Program-made: the position numbers and the translations under genes
The notes under the pieces: generated by a model
What the model was told of the DNA's origin: nothing
What the model saw: the letters and a program-made list of their open reading frames with translations, nothing else
Databases searched by the model: none
Shown: piece after piece, positions 46,501 through 54,572 of the stretch
How positions within the stretch are numbered: the first letter of the stretch is position 1
Layout: each line of letters opens with the position of its first letter
Assembly: GCA_947471745.1 (NCBI GenBank)
Contig: CANJKZ010000461.1
Coordinates: 253,001-317,000, forward strand
Direction: 5' to 3'
DNA from: Closterium sp. Naga37s-1
Lineage: Eukaryota; Streptophyta; Zygnematophyceae; Desmidiales; Closteriaceae
DNA length: 64,000 bases

Positions 46501-47728
46501 AGGGAGAGGGGAGGGCGGCGGAGTGATGAGGGGAGATGAGGTACGAGTAAATGAATGTGAAGTTATGAATAGGGATGCAGAGCTCGCATATAGTCACAAA
46601 CCGCTCGTTGGAAAAGTCCAAAAGCGCGTTCGCTAGCAGACGACGCATGCCGTCCACTGTGCTCATGTGAACAGTCTTCGAATCGGCCGAAGCGGGCTCG
46701 CCAGGGGACCTGTCCGGGACGAATCTACCCCGGAAAATAGGGGGAAGTAACGACTTGTCTATTTTCGTCTCGTCGGTTAACACATAGACTGACACTCGGT
46801 CCTCATGACCCTCTAACCATCTAGCCCAAAGCGGCGCAAATGGCATCGTTCCCGCGCTATAGAACAATAGCGCCACTTTCGCTGGCCCTATACTGCGCCT
46901 CCCCCCTCCGCCCGCGCCTCCGCCGCCCCCTCCTTCCCCCTCCGCTCCGCCGCCCGCGCCAGCGCCGCGCGCGCGGCTGCGGCGGCGCAGGGGGACCATG
47001 GATGCGCGCCAAAAGAGTTCCTCGTCCCCCATGTCGTGCGTCAGCGGGAGGAAACGGACAGGAAGCTTCGCGGGAGTTGCGCTCTCGTGCCCCGCGTCGT
47101 CCGCGCCCACATCAGCATCGGAATCGTCGTCGTCAGCAGCGGCCGCTGCTGCAGCAGCTGTTAGGTGGCCGCTGTTGCTGCCTGCGTTACGAGGCTTTTC
47201 CTTCAGAAGCGTCGCCCAGTTAGAGGCTTCGTTATTGTCATCTTCGTTATGGAAATTGTCATTTCTCCCCGCTTTCCCACCATCCGTGTCCAGCCCGCTT
47301 TCTGCGATTTCGTCACCAGAACCAGTCACCCTCCGCGGACCAGAGACGACAGCGCTTCCGTCGCCAGAGTCACCTAATTGGTCGGCGACTCCTGAAGATC
47401 CTGCGACGCTACTTGTGCCTCTCAGGAGAGAACCTGGGGAGGAGAAACCCAACGACGTTGACGGTGACGTTAACTGAACCTGCCGGCTTGAGTCTGTTAC
47501 TCCTGAAGCTAACCCGCGACTAGTTCTGATGTCATGGCTGTCGTTAATTTCGTTCTCAGCACCGGCAGATGCAGCAGCAGCTGCGCGAGAAACCGTTCGG
47601 CGGAAAATGACGGATACGAAGAAAAGCGCGACGCAGGTTGTGACTATAGCGATGGTGGACAACGGCACGCGCCGCCGTTTCTGCTGGCGGATCGACCGCG
47701 CAGCGGACTTGGAGCCGGGCGCCTTCAT
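43507..47728 (-). CDS. GT14-family (core-2/I-branching-like, DUF266) glycosyltransferase
   Basis: Type II membrane glycosyltransferase, expected in the Golgi. Exons 47728-46283, 45212-44865, 43659-43507; 648 aa, every junction in phase 0. Basic N-terminus, membrane anchor (about residues 20-42), Ser/Asp-rich stem, then the GT14 core: KVALLFYSAGTMPFAPLWAR, the GRFVPDRSPGE loop, RRLLANALLDFSNERFVTIC, PIHNFTFIYSYL, RKGGQWIGLTRRLA, a CFPSEHYLP motif (family consensus DEHYLP, so Asp is Ser), DWW in place of VDWS, and the C-terminal HLFAGHFHPSA (FARKF-like). The donor sugar and acceptor cannot be told. Exon 2 has a Gly-rich low-complexity insert of about 30 residues. Introns are filled with exon-end copies. 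A uORF repeating the protein's own N-terminus lies just upstream. Confidence 0.85.
43720..44135 (-). repeat. Three copies of GT14 exon 3 acceptor end
   Basis: QLTPDLVSLMRHCHFGNLCH with its CAG acceptor is repeated at about 44130-44040, 43975-43890 and 43815-43735 before the real last exon 43659-43507, the only one that reaches the stop codon. Confidence 0.92.
44234..44252 (+). repeat. Poly-G tract
   Basis: Run of about 19 G in GT14 intron 2, directly flanked by more G-rich sequence. Confidence 0.85.
44390..44800 (-). repeat. Copies of GT14 exon 2 donor end
   Basis: The exon 2 end (tggtggactcagcctaactc... plus the AACGCTACAGAG|GTGAGATG donor) recurs about four to five times downstream of the real donor at 44865/44864 (near 44790-44745, 44700, 44655-44585, 44530-44478, 44410). 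Spacing is irregular. Confidence 0.85.
45258..45685 (-). repeat. Three copies of GT14 exon 2 acceptor end
   Basis: VISDSKFYDKFAACCVPVRG with its acceptor occurs at about 45680-45590, 45540-45395 (the longest, reaching LVDLPPVGDFG) and 45340-45260, upstream of the complete exon 2 at 45212. Confidence 0.9.
45833..46172 (-). repeat. Two copies of GT14 exon 1 donor end
   Basis: The end of exon 1 (EPMLGVEQW.KGGQWIGLTR plus CTGGCCGTGCAG|GTG) is repeated at about 46170-46092 and, more diverged, at 45910-45833, both downstream of the real donor at 46283/46282. CA-rich microsatellite separates them. Confidence 0.9.
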
Positions 47729-47730
47729 GA

Positions 47731-47755
47731 CTTTTGAGTCGACAGTCGACTCAAA
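47731..47755. repeat. Perfect palindrome at GT14 start
   Basis: TTTTGAGTCGA|C|TCGACTCAAAA-type inverted repeat (12-bp arms, centre CAG) immediately upstream of the GT14 ATG. It sits at the joint of the local duplication and could mark a recombination or replication slip. Confidence 0.75.
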
Positions 47756-47782
47756 AGCGCGACGCAGGTTGTGACTCAAAAG

Positions 47783-47824
47783 TCACATCGACCGCGCAGC
47801 GGACTTGGAACCTGGGGCCTTCAT
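47783..47824 (-). CDS. Upstream ORF (13 codons) copying the GT14 N-terminus
   Basis: ATG at 47824 reads MKAPGSKSAARSM and stops at 47783. The GT14 protein itself begins MKAPGSKSAARS at 47728. A local duplication of the start region has thus left a short frame upstream of the main start. If transcribed, it is a candidate translational regulator, or the copy may simply lie in the promoter. Confidence 0.6.
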   Translation of the reverse strand: MKAPGSKSAARSM

Positions 47825-48650
47825 GACGACATGGCCTCCTTAAAAGCCGCTGCTCTCCGTCGCACCCGTTTGAGAGAACGAGATCGCGGGTCCAATTAGT
47901 ACCTCACGCCTGCATCTGAGAAGAAATTGCGGAACCAGTTCTATCTACGAACGTATGCAGCTACGTTCTACTCAAGCTACAGACTTCCAGGAGTCCTTCG
48001 AAGAAACAAGTATCAGGAAAAGAACAGCTTTCCGGAGTCCTCCGAAGTATGAATGGGCAGTGCAGAGGAAGAATTTATGACCTATCGATCAACAGGACAA
48101 TCCCGAGGCGGGCAACGGAATCATCGAGTCTGCTGCCATTCAAAGCTTCGAGTTGACGAAGAGTGACCAAAGCAAACACAAAATGTACGGAGGGTCTGAA
48201 CTGAAGTGTACCGGTCGGTGGCGTCGCATGCTCAAATCACACTAACGCGTACATCTTGTGGGGGTGTGCTGGTGTCGATGATTCGTGGCTTTGGTTCGGT
48301 CAACGGGGTGTACAGTAGAGTCTCAACCAATGATATAAGTCTGGCTGGATCTCCTCCAGTTCCGGGGAGCAGAGATCACCTCCCTTAGCGGAACCGCTGA
48401 GTGGCTGTAACGCGGGGTCGCACGCTCACAGCACACGTTCATCCGCAACGAGCAAATCGAGGAGGACGAGAGAGAGGTGAGCATAAGCACACTCTCTAGA
48501 GTTCAATTTGAAAAAAAAACTACACCAAGCACATTCAACACAAAATAAGAAATATGGCACGCAGCAGAGAGATCACCACGATCTGGTAAAGATGATGCAA
48601 GAATGCAGATGCAGACATCGACGCAACATAGCAAGAAACCAGCCTAACTC
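47825..48650. other. Intergenic between GT14 and the unknown single-exon gene
   Basis: GT14 promoter region and the 3' flank of the minus-strand gene at 48651. No coding or structural feature was recognised. Confidence 0.5.
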
Positions 48651-50708
48651 TCATAGACATATCACATGCAAATTGTCTGAAAACGACACTCTCCGCTTCA
48701 ATAATCCCCTTCCATTTGCTGTGGAGCAGCCAGCATCGGCTCCACGCTGATGCTTCAAGTCAAAATCTTCCATCGATGCCCTGCGACCATTCAATGATGT
48801 CGATTGCTTGAGAGCACTCCGGAGCGGCGATGACGATGGCGTGCCCAAGGGCGATGCAGAAAGAGGGGATAGCGGGGGTGACAAAAACTGGGGTGATGAC
48901 TGTAACGGGATGAACACTTTCAGATTTGCGGGCTGTGGCGACTGTCGGGGATTGTAGCAGGTCTGGCTGTTCAACATTCTAGATTTAGCAGACAGAGACC
49001 TGAAAGAAAAACCAGTGTTGGAATGCACAGCATGCGCTGGAAAGTTTATTGAGGATGCTTGTAACGAGAGTCCTTGAGGCGAGAGTGGTGGCAGGCCATA
49101 TCCAGCAGGTCGGTCTAGTTGGCTGGAGCTAGCAGAGTGTGAGCGAACGGAGAATGCGCCAAGAGGAGGTTGTGACTGTATTGGGAGGTACGTGCTGCTG
49201 GGTGAAGGTGGCTCAATCGAGAGAGCAACGGAAGCAGGCTTGCCATTGGAAAAACCGTTATCAGAAACAGTGGCAGCAGCAGCAGGAACACCAGCACCAG
49301 TGCAGTGAGCGTCTCTCGCCGCGCCCTTGCTACTGGTCCAGCTTTGGCTGCGGGACATCCCCCGACCAATCTCTGTCGCATCACCGCAGCTTGCCGCTCC
49401 AACAACACCATGGCTGTCACTGAGGGTGAAGCTCTGCCGCCTACTATCACTCTTGCTGCTACCACACGGAGTGACCACCGGTCTAGATGCCGCGCCCGGG
49501 GAGGCGGAGTGCGGTGACGCGGGGTGCGGTGCGGTGCCGGGGCGATGCGGCAGGTGACGCCAGTTGACGAACCCCACGCGGCTGCTCAGCCTGACCACGG
49601 CAATGGGAGTCGTCACAGCGGATCCTCCACTGGGGGCAGCAGCCCTCGTAGCGCGTCCTGTGGTGCTGCTGCTCGTGGTATGGGTGGTTAGTAGACCAGT
49701 CGGAGTGGACGGGGCAGTGGAGCCCTTACAGGTAACACTACCAATGCGCCTCGGGTTATCATTAGTAGTCAAAATAGAGGCAGTGGTAGTAGCAATGTGA
49801 GTCGCAGGGGAGAGCAGTCCTCCGCGGGCCAACTCCGCGAGCTTCCGCGCAGCCGCCTGTGGCACTGAGAGCTGCCGCACAGCTGCCGCCACAGATGCGT
49901 GTGGCGCTGCGATCATATTCCGCGCAGCCTCCTGTGACTCGGCTGGGTGATGATGATGTTGATGGCCCTGCCGCCTGCGGCACTGGGGCTTGTGCGAGAT
50001 GATTGCGCCACGTGGATCGTCCGCGTGACGAGCCGCGTCCGGCGAGAGCTGCTGCGCGCCGAGCGGAGGAGAGGAAGGGGAGATCATTGTGAGGGAAGCC
50101 AGCGGGCTTCGCGGGGGCTTGTTAAACGCGGCGCCGGCAGACGCGGCTCGCGGAAACGCCGCCGCTGCCAGCAATGCCGCCGCCGTTGCCAGCAATGCGC
50201 TTCCGTCAACGACGGAGAGGGGAGCGGAGGAAGCGGAGGACGACTTGCGGAACTGTCGCCCGCGCGACGACCATGCGACCGTGGGAGACGTCGCTGACGC
50301 CACAGCCGCCGCCGGTAGCATCGCATGCGGCGGCGTCTCGAAGGAGAAGTGATCGTCATTCGCGCCGGCAACGCCACGACTCCCGTCGCAGCAATCGTCG
50401 AGATCAGCGACGTCGTGATCACCGTCAACCCCGAGGGACACGTCGAGGCGCAGAGAGCCGCATTTAAGTTTTCGCCGCGCCGCCAGCGTTCCCGCGCGAA
50501 GTACTAGAGAGGCCTTACAAACGGGGGCTTCAGAGACGGTTTTAGAGGCGGAGGAAACTTCAAGTGTGGCTTCACTGCCAACGGCGACAGCAGCGGTAAA
50601 AGCGGCCTCGTCCAGCGAATCGTTGGCGTCGCTGACGCATAGCGAAGAGACGCGCGGCGTGTTAGTCGTGACAGGCAGCGTCGTGCGTCGCGCCGCGCAT
50701 GATGCCAT
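48651..50708 (-). CDS. Unknown Ser/Ala-rich protein with C-terminal RVSF (PP1-docking-like) motif, single exon
   Basis: One uninterrupted 685-codon frame with GC-rich codon use like its neighbours. I do not recognise a domain family. The protein is low in complexity (Ser, Ala, Pro, Thr), with an Ala-rich hydrophobic stretch at about 170-195 and a His run (about 275). Two short ordered-looking segments stand out: LRSALKQSTSLNGRRASMED near residue 640, a basophilic kinase-type site, and KRRVSFSDNLHV at the very C-terminus (about 671-682). The latter matches the RVxF docking consensus for protein phosphatase 1. A scaffold or phosphatase regulator is a guess. The ATG at 50708 is the first in frame. 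Confidence 0.65.
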   Translation of the reverse strand: MASCAARRTTLPVTTNTPRVSSLCVSDANDSLDEAAFTAAVAVGSEATLEVSSASKTVSEAPVCKASLVLRAGTLAARRKLKCGSLRLDVSLGVDGDHDVADLDDCCDGSRGVAGANDDHFSFETPPHAMLPAAAVASATSPTVAWSSRGRQFRKSSSASSAPLSVVDGSALLATAAALLAAAAFPRAASAGAAFNKPPRSPLASLTMISPSSPPLGAQQLSPDAARHADDPRGAIISHKPQCRRRQGHQHHHHPAESQEAARNMIAAPHASVAAAVRQLSVPQAAARKLAELARGGLLSPATHIATTTASILTTNDNPRRIGSVTCKGSTAPSTPTGLLTTHTTSSSTTGRATRAAAPSGGSAVTTPIAVVRLSSRVGFVNWRHLPHRPGTAPHPASPHSASPGAASRPVVTPCGSSKSDSRRQSFTLSDSHGVVGAASCGDATEIGRGMSRSQSWTSSKGAARDAHCTGAGVPAAAATVSDNGFSNGKPASVALSIEPPSPSSTYLPIQSQPPLGAFSVRSHSASSSQLDRPAGYGLPPLSPQGLSLQASSINFPAHAVHSNTGFSFRSLSAKSRMLNSQTCYNPRQSPQPANLKVFIPLQSSPQFLSPPLSPLSASPLGTPSSSPLRSALKQSTSLNGRRASMEDFDLKHQRGADAGCSTANGRGLLKRRVSFSDNLHVICL

Positions 50709-51243
50709 GATTTTGATAAGTCTGCAATGCGCGCGTCGCGTGACAAGGACGATTGAAGGTTAGATCACGGCTCTCGCAGATTGTTGCGACCCAAATTCGC
50801 TTTCAAGGTGACTAAACGACCTCGAGTTTGAAACTGAGGACTGAACTTTGAAGGTGAGAAATCTGCAAAGAAAATGATAATGCTAACATCAGGTCGCTGG
50901 GATGGGTCATGAACGTATTAGTTGATAACTCAATGTCCCGTTGCCGCTCTATGTCTAGGACCAGCAGTGACGACGCGTTTCTGTTCGTTCCGAAGTTGGG
51001 ACTCTCCATCAGTCTCAGACAGTTCGAACGCCGGAATTTGCTGCCCGCAGGTCATGGCAGTTGCGGTGAGGGCCGAGCCGACTATGGGAGGGAGATCGAA
51101 GCGCATAAAGACGTTTCACTGCCAGCTCCCGACCCGACCCGAGTATGCGGTGGTTTCGTCTGCAGGTGTTGGGTGGAAACCTCCCAGTGGTCAACAAGGC
51201 CAGCTAACGGAAACCTCCGGATATGTGGAGATAACGGCGTTAG
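50709..51243. other. Intergenic, 5' flank of the 685-aa gene
   Basis: No gene was recognised. It borders the small TIR element. Confidence 0.45.
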
Positions 51244-51808
51244 GGCCCTGTTCTGTTGCCCATCGGCTAAATGGTGGGCGGACAGCTCAGCACTGCATCA
51301 GCTGTGCGACAGGAGGCTTGGTACGCATCAATTTTTTTGAAGGCTCACGCTACCTTCCTGCCCCCCTCCGCGCAGTTTCAGGGCTAAAGTTATTTTTTCC
51401 TTCGCAGACCGTCAAACCTCCTCTCGCCACCAGCCATTGGATGGTTGGATGGCCTGAAAGCAAAGGGGCCAACCAGGACAAAGCAAAACATTTATCCCTG
51501 CCCTGAACCACTTGGTGCGGACCCTTGATCCCCCCTCTGAGCGGGAACCAGGGCCGCACCAGCATTTCACCCATTTTGCCTGAGAGTGGGGGATAGCTTT
51601 TGCGTCACAGGTTCACCGTTCTTTTGGGCGGGCGGACTGCACTGCACTCGTTAGGTCCGGGAAGCGGTTCAGTTTCCCGAGCCTGGTATCGAGGAATACG
51701 CCCTCGTAAAAAAAGCTCCTAGGATCTCCGGTAGAACCCCGGAAGAAGCATCAATTTGGTGCTGTGCGGAGGGGTCCGCACCAAGTGGTGCGGCAACAGA
51801 ACAGGGCC
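51244..51808. mobile_element. Small non-autonomous TIR element (MITE-like), 565 bp
   Basis: Perfect 17-base terminal inverted repeats: GGCCCTGTTCTGTTGCC at 51244-51260 and its reverse complement at 51792-51808. Both ends are flanked by TAG (51241-51243 and 51809-51811), a 3-base target duplication of the PIF/Harbinger type. A second internal inverted pair (CCACTTGGTGCGGACCC) lies at about 51507-51523 and 51767-51787. No transposase frame. Confidence 0.8.
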
Positions 51809-52229
51809 TAGGGTTCGGCTGGATGAGGATTTCGGCCAAAGGAAATTGATGAGCAGAAAATGAGGAGCTTTCGTTTGTAATGCGCGAAAAGCTACCAGAC
51901 CAGAGTGGATACGTTTAAACCGTTGATCGTCTAGCAAAACCGTACTGAAGCGTTTTCGTAGCAGGGGTCTGAATGGTTGGATTGTGGGAAGTGTGTGGTC
52001 GAGTCGAGCTACAGTGTCAGGAAGAGAAGTTGACCAGAAGCACACCCAGAAATTATCTGAAGTGGTCTGGAGTAGACGACGAGTTGCAATCACTCGATAC
52101 GATCCGGTGGATCAGGCTGTGATCAGATATGTACAGCATTGCTTTTCCAGGCGGCATTTAGCTCTTGGGTAGGGGGGTCAATTCCCATTTTCCGACTTAG
52201 GAGGTGGTGTACCTGTATAAGCATGCCAT

Positions 52230-52420
52230 GCTTTGTATTGTTTGCCGGGAAAATATGCCAACCATCATGGGAATAAAGGGTACGGTCACTGCAAAGGGTG
52301 TTTTCACGCGACTGATAAAACGTTTCACGTAATCAGTCACAATCAACTGGTAAAAAAAAACGCGAATGGTCATAGATGAAACTCCCGCCAAAACAAAAAG
52401 AAACCCAAAAAAAACCTGGA
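52230..52420 (-). repeat. Diverged third copy of the foldback-element arm
   Basis: GCCGGGAAAATATGCCA ... CGCGAATGGTCAT ... ACTCCCGCCAAAA follows the same order as the inner part of the arm at 63507-63690 and in the same orientation, with lower identity. A solo remnant or half of a second element. Confidence 0.7.
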
Positions 52421-52435
52421 TGCATTTTCGAATGA

Positions 52436-52477
52436 ATCAACCCTAAACACGTAACTCGCCAGGTGTTTAGGGTTGAT
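52436..52477. repeat. Short hairpin with telomere-like units
   Basis: TCAACCCTAAACAC (52437-52450) and GTGTTTAGGGTTGA (52463-52476) are perfect reverse complements with a 12-base loop. Each arm holds one plant telomere-type CCCTAAA/TTTAGGG unit. Confidence 0.8.
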
Positions 52478-52574
52478 CAGTTCCCAACCGCATCCGATTC
52501 CAATTGGGTTTTAGATTTTTTTACAGGTTAGCAGATTGGTTGGGCGCGAGCGGGAAATTTGTTGAGTTCCAAGT

Positions 52575-53011
52575 TGTTGCGATCAGAAGTTGATCACCCT
52601 CAGGATCACCTCAAGAAGGTTCGCACAGTCCTAATCTAGTGGTGGTGGGCCCTTGACCTCAATAGCAGAGTGGATGTAAATGCTTGAGATAATAAAAACA
52701 TGCAGTACAAGGAATATAAATAAGATTACAAGGGGATACCAATCGACCTAGCTAGCCATGTACTCTAAGGGGTACATCCCCTTATTGCAGCGAAATCCAA
52801 CCGTGCGACTCCAGACAGTTACGAAACTGTTCGGGCAGAATCCTCGCCACTGCTGCTGCCTGATGCTGTCTGCCCGACGGTCCAGATCCTTTCGTAACCG
52901 TGTGACTCTTCGTGTCACCTCCGCCTGTCCGTCTTCGTTCTCGGTAGAGCGTGCTTCGATTGCTGCGGTGAGGAGTGTATAATAGTGTTTCAACAATCAC
53001 TATTCGTAACA
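52575..53011 (-). repeat. Copia 3' LTR
   Basis: 437 bases, flanked outside by CAAGT; TGTTACGAATAG...GATCGCAACA on the minus strand. Near identical to the LTR at 58794. Confidence 0.93.
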
Positions 53012-53018
53012 CCCCCCT

Positions 53019-54533
53019 TCACTCCTGGCCGTAGCGAGTCTTGACCCGCTTGACTACCCCGCTGAGTTCGGAGCAGTGCTGGCACTGCTGACGTGATAGC
53101 TTCTTCGTGAGGAAGTCAGCTGCCATGTCACCCGTCGGGCAGTAGGTTAGGTCAACCTTGCCCTTGTCAACTTCGTCATTGACGAAGAAGTACCGCAGCG
53201 CGATGTGTTTGGTCCGATTGACGAATCCCGGCTTGTTCGCGATCCTGATCGCGCTCTGGTTGTCGCAGTGCAGGCGAAAATTCGTCGAGGCTGGAATTTT
53301 CGCCTCCTGCAGCAGCTCCTGAAGGTAGAGGCCTTCGCGAACGGCTGCTGTTGCTGCGATGAATTCAGCCTCCGCTGATGACAGGGCAACCAGCTCCTGT
53401 TTTTGTGAATTCCAGGAGATGGGGCTGCTGGGCTCGAGACGGAAAAGGAAGCCTGTCCTGGACCGTCGATTGTCAGGGTCAGCGGCGTGATCGGCGTCCA
53501 CGTAGCCGATGCTGTTGAAGGATGAAGTTGGGATGGTGGAGTAGCAGAGCCCGATGCTGGTCGTGGAGATGAAGAACTGGAGCGCCCGCTGGAGATCTAG
53601 TAGATTCTCAGCCGTTGGTTTGCGAGAGTACTGAGCCAACTGGCTCGCGATGTAGGAAAGGTCGGGCCTGCAGGTAACAGATGCAAAGAGCAGGCATCCC
53701 AACTGTTGCTGGTAGGTGTGAAGCCCAGCAGGGGACAGGGCTTTGTTGTCAGGCTTGTGGTTGGGTCCTGGGGTGCGGTAAGGGGTGGAGAGTGGTGCAG
53801 GCGCAATGTTGAAGCGCTTGCTAAGCTCCTCTGCATACTTCGCTGCTGAGAGATGAATGGCTTCCGGCGAGTAAGTGATGTTGAGCCCGAGAAACTGCTT
53901 CACGTCATGATTGCAGGTGATGTCGACGCGCCCTGCGAGGTTTTTCTGAAATTGCTCAAGCAGCTCGTTGCTTGACCCTGTGTAGAGAAGGTCGTCGACG
54001 TAGACCGTGAGTATGATGTATTCGCCGCGGAAATCGCGGCGATACATCCCAGGATCGCGAGGCAGCTGCTTGAACCCGATTTCAAGCAGTATGTTGTGCA
54101 GGTACTGCTGCCAGAGTCTCGGCGCCTGTTTGATCCCGTAAAGGGACTTCCGCAGCTGGCAGACCCGCGAATCTCCTTCGCCATATGTGTGCGGCTGCTC
54201 CACGTAGATCACTGCATCTACGAGCGCGTACAGGAATGCGTTCTTAACATCGATCTGTCGGAGCGGCAGATGTCGTGCGGCTGCGATGGCGAGGAGTATC
54301 CTGACGGAGGTGTGACGGCTCACCGGTGCAAACGTTTGATCGAAGTCGATCCCGTGCCTCTGGTCGTAGCCGCGTACTACCCAGCGCGCCTTGAAGCGCT
54401 CGATCGTCCCGTCAGCTCCGGTCTTCACGCGGAAGACCCACTTGCTGGAAAGGATCCTTCTCCCCTTCACTGCTGCACAGTCGACGAGTACCCAGGTGTC
54501 ACGTGACTCAAGTGCCCTGATCTCCGCATCCAT
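53019..54533 (-). CDS. Copia pol part 2: reverse transcriptase and RNase H
   Basis: 504 aa in the same frame as part 1. Reverse transcriptase: WVFRVKTGADG, ARWVVRGYDQ, QIDVKNAFLYA, the catalytic YVDDLL, and KQFLGLNI. RNase H: GYVDADHAAD, SSAEAEFIA, LHCDNQSAI, H..LRYFFVNDEV and DFLTKKL. Domains look intact from end to end. The start shown is the first Met after the stop; the frame is open back to 54572. Confidence 0.92.
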   Translation of the reverse strand: MDAEIRALESRDTWVLVDCAAVKGRRILSSKWVFRVKTGADGTIERFKARWVVRGYDQRHGIDFDQTFAPVSRHTSVRILLAIAAARHLPLRQIDVKNAFLYALVDAVIYVEQPHTYGEGDSRVCQLRKSLYGIKQAPRLWQQYLHNILLEIGFKQLPRDPGMYRRDFRGEYIILTVYVDDLLYTGSSNELLEQFQKNLAGRVDITCNHDVKQFLGLNITYSPEAIHLSAAKYAEELSKRFNIAPAPLSTPYRTPGPNHKPDNKALSPAGLHTYQQQLGCLLFASVTCRPDLSYIASQLAQYSRKPTAENLLDLQRALQFFISTTSIGLCYSTIPTSSFNSIGYVDADHAADPDNRRSRTGFLFRLEPSSPISWNSQKQELVALSSAEAEFIAATAAVREGLYLQELLQEAKIPASTNFRLHCDNQSAIRIANKPGFVNRTKHIALRYFFVNDEVDKGKVDLTYCPTGDMAADFLTKKLSRQQCQHCSELSGVVKRVKTRYGQE

Positions 54534-54572
54534 TGCCTCGCGCCATTCCTTGCTGTGAGGTCCCGTGAGTGC

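Noticed and set aside
47165..47774. Plus-strand frames antisense to GT14 exon 1
   Set aside because: No homology; the minus strand gives a continuous GT14 protein with a membrane anchor.
48938..50507. Several antisense frames over the 685-aa gene
   Set aside because: Shadows of a GC-rich frame; the minus-strand frame is the only one uninterrupted through the region.
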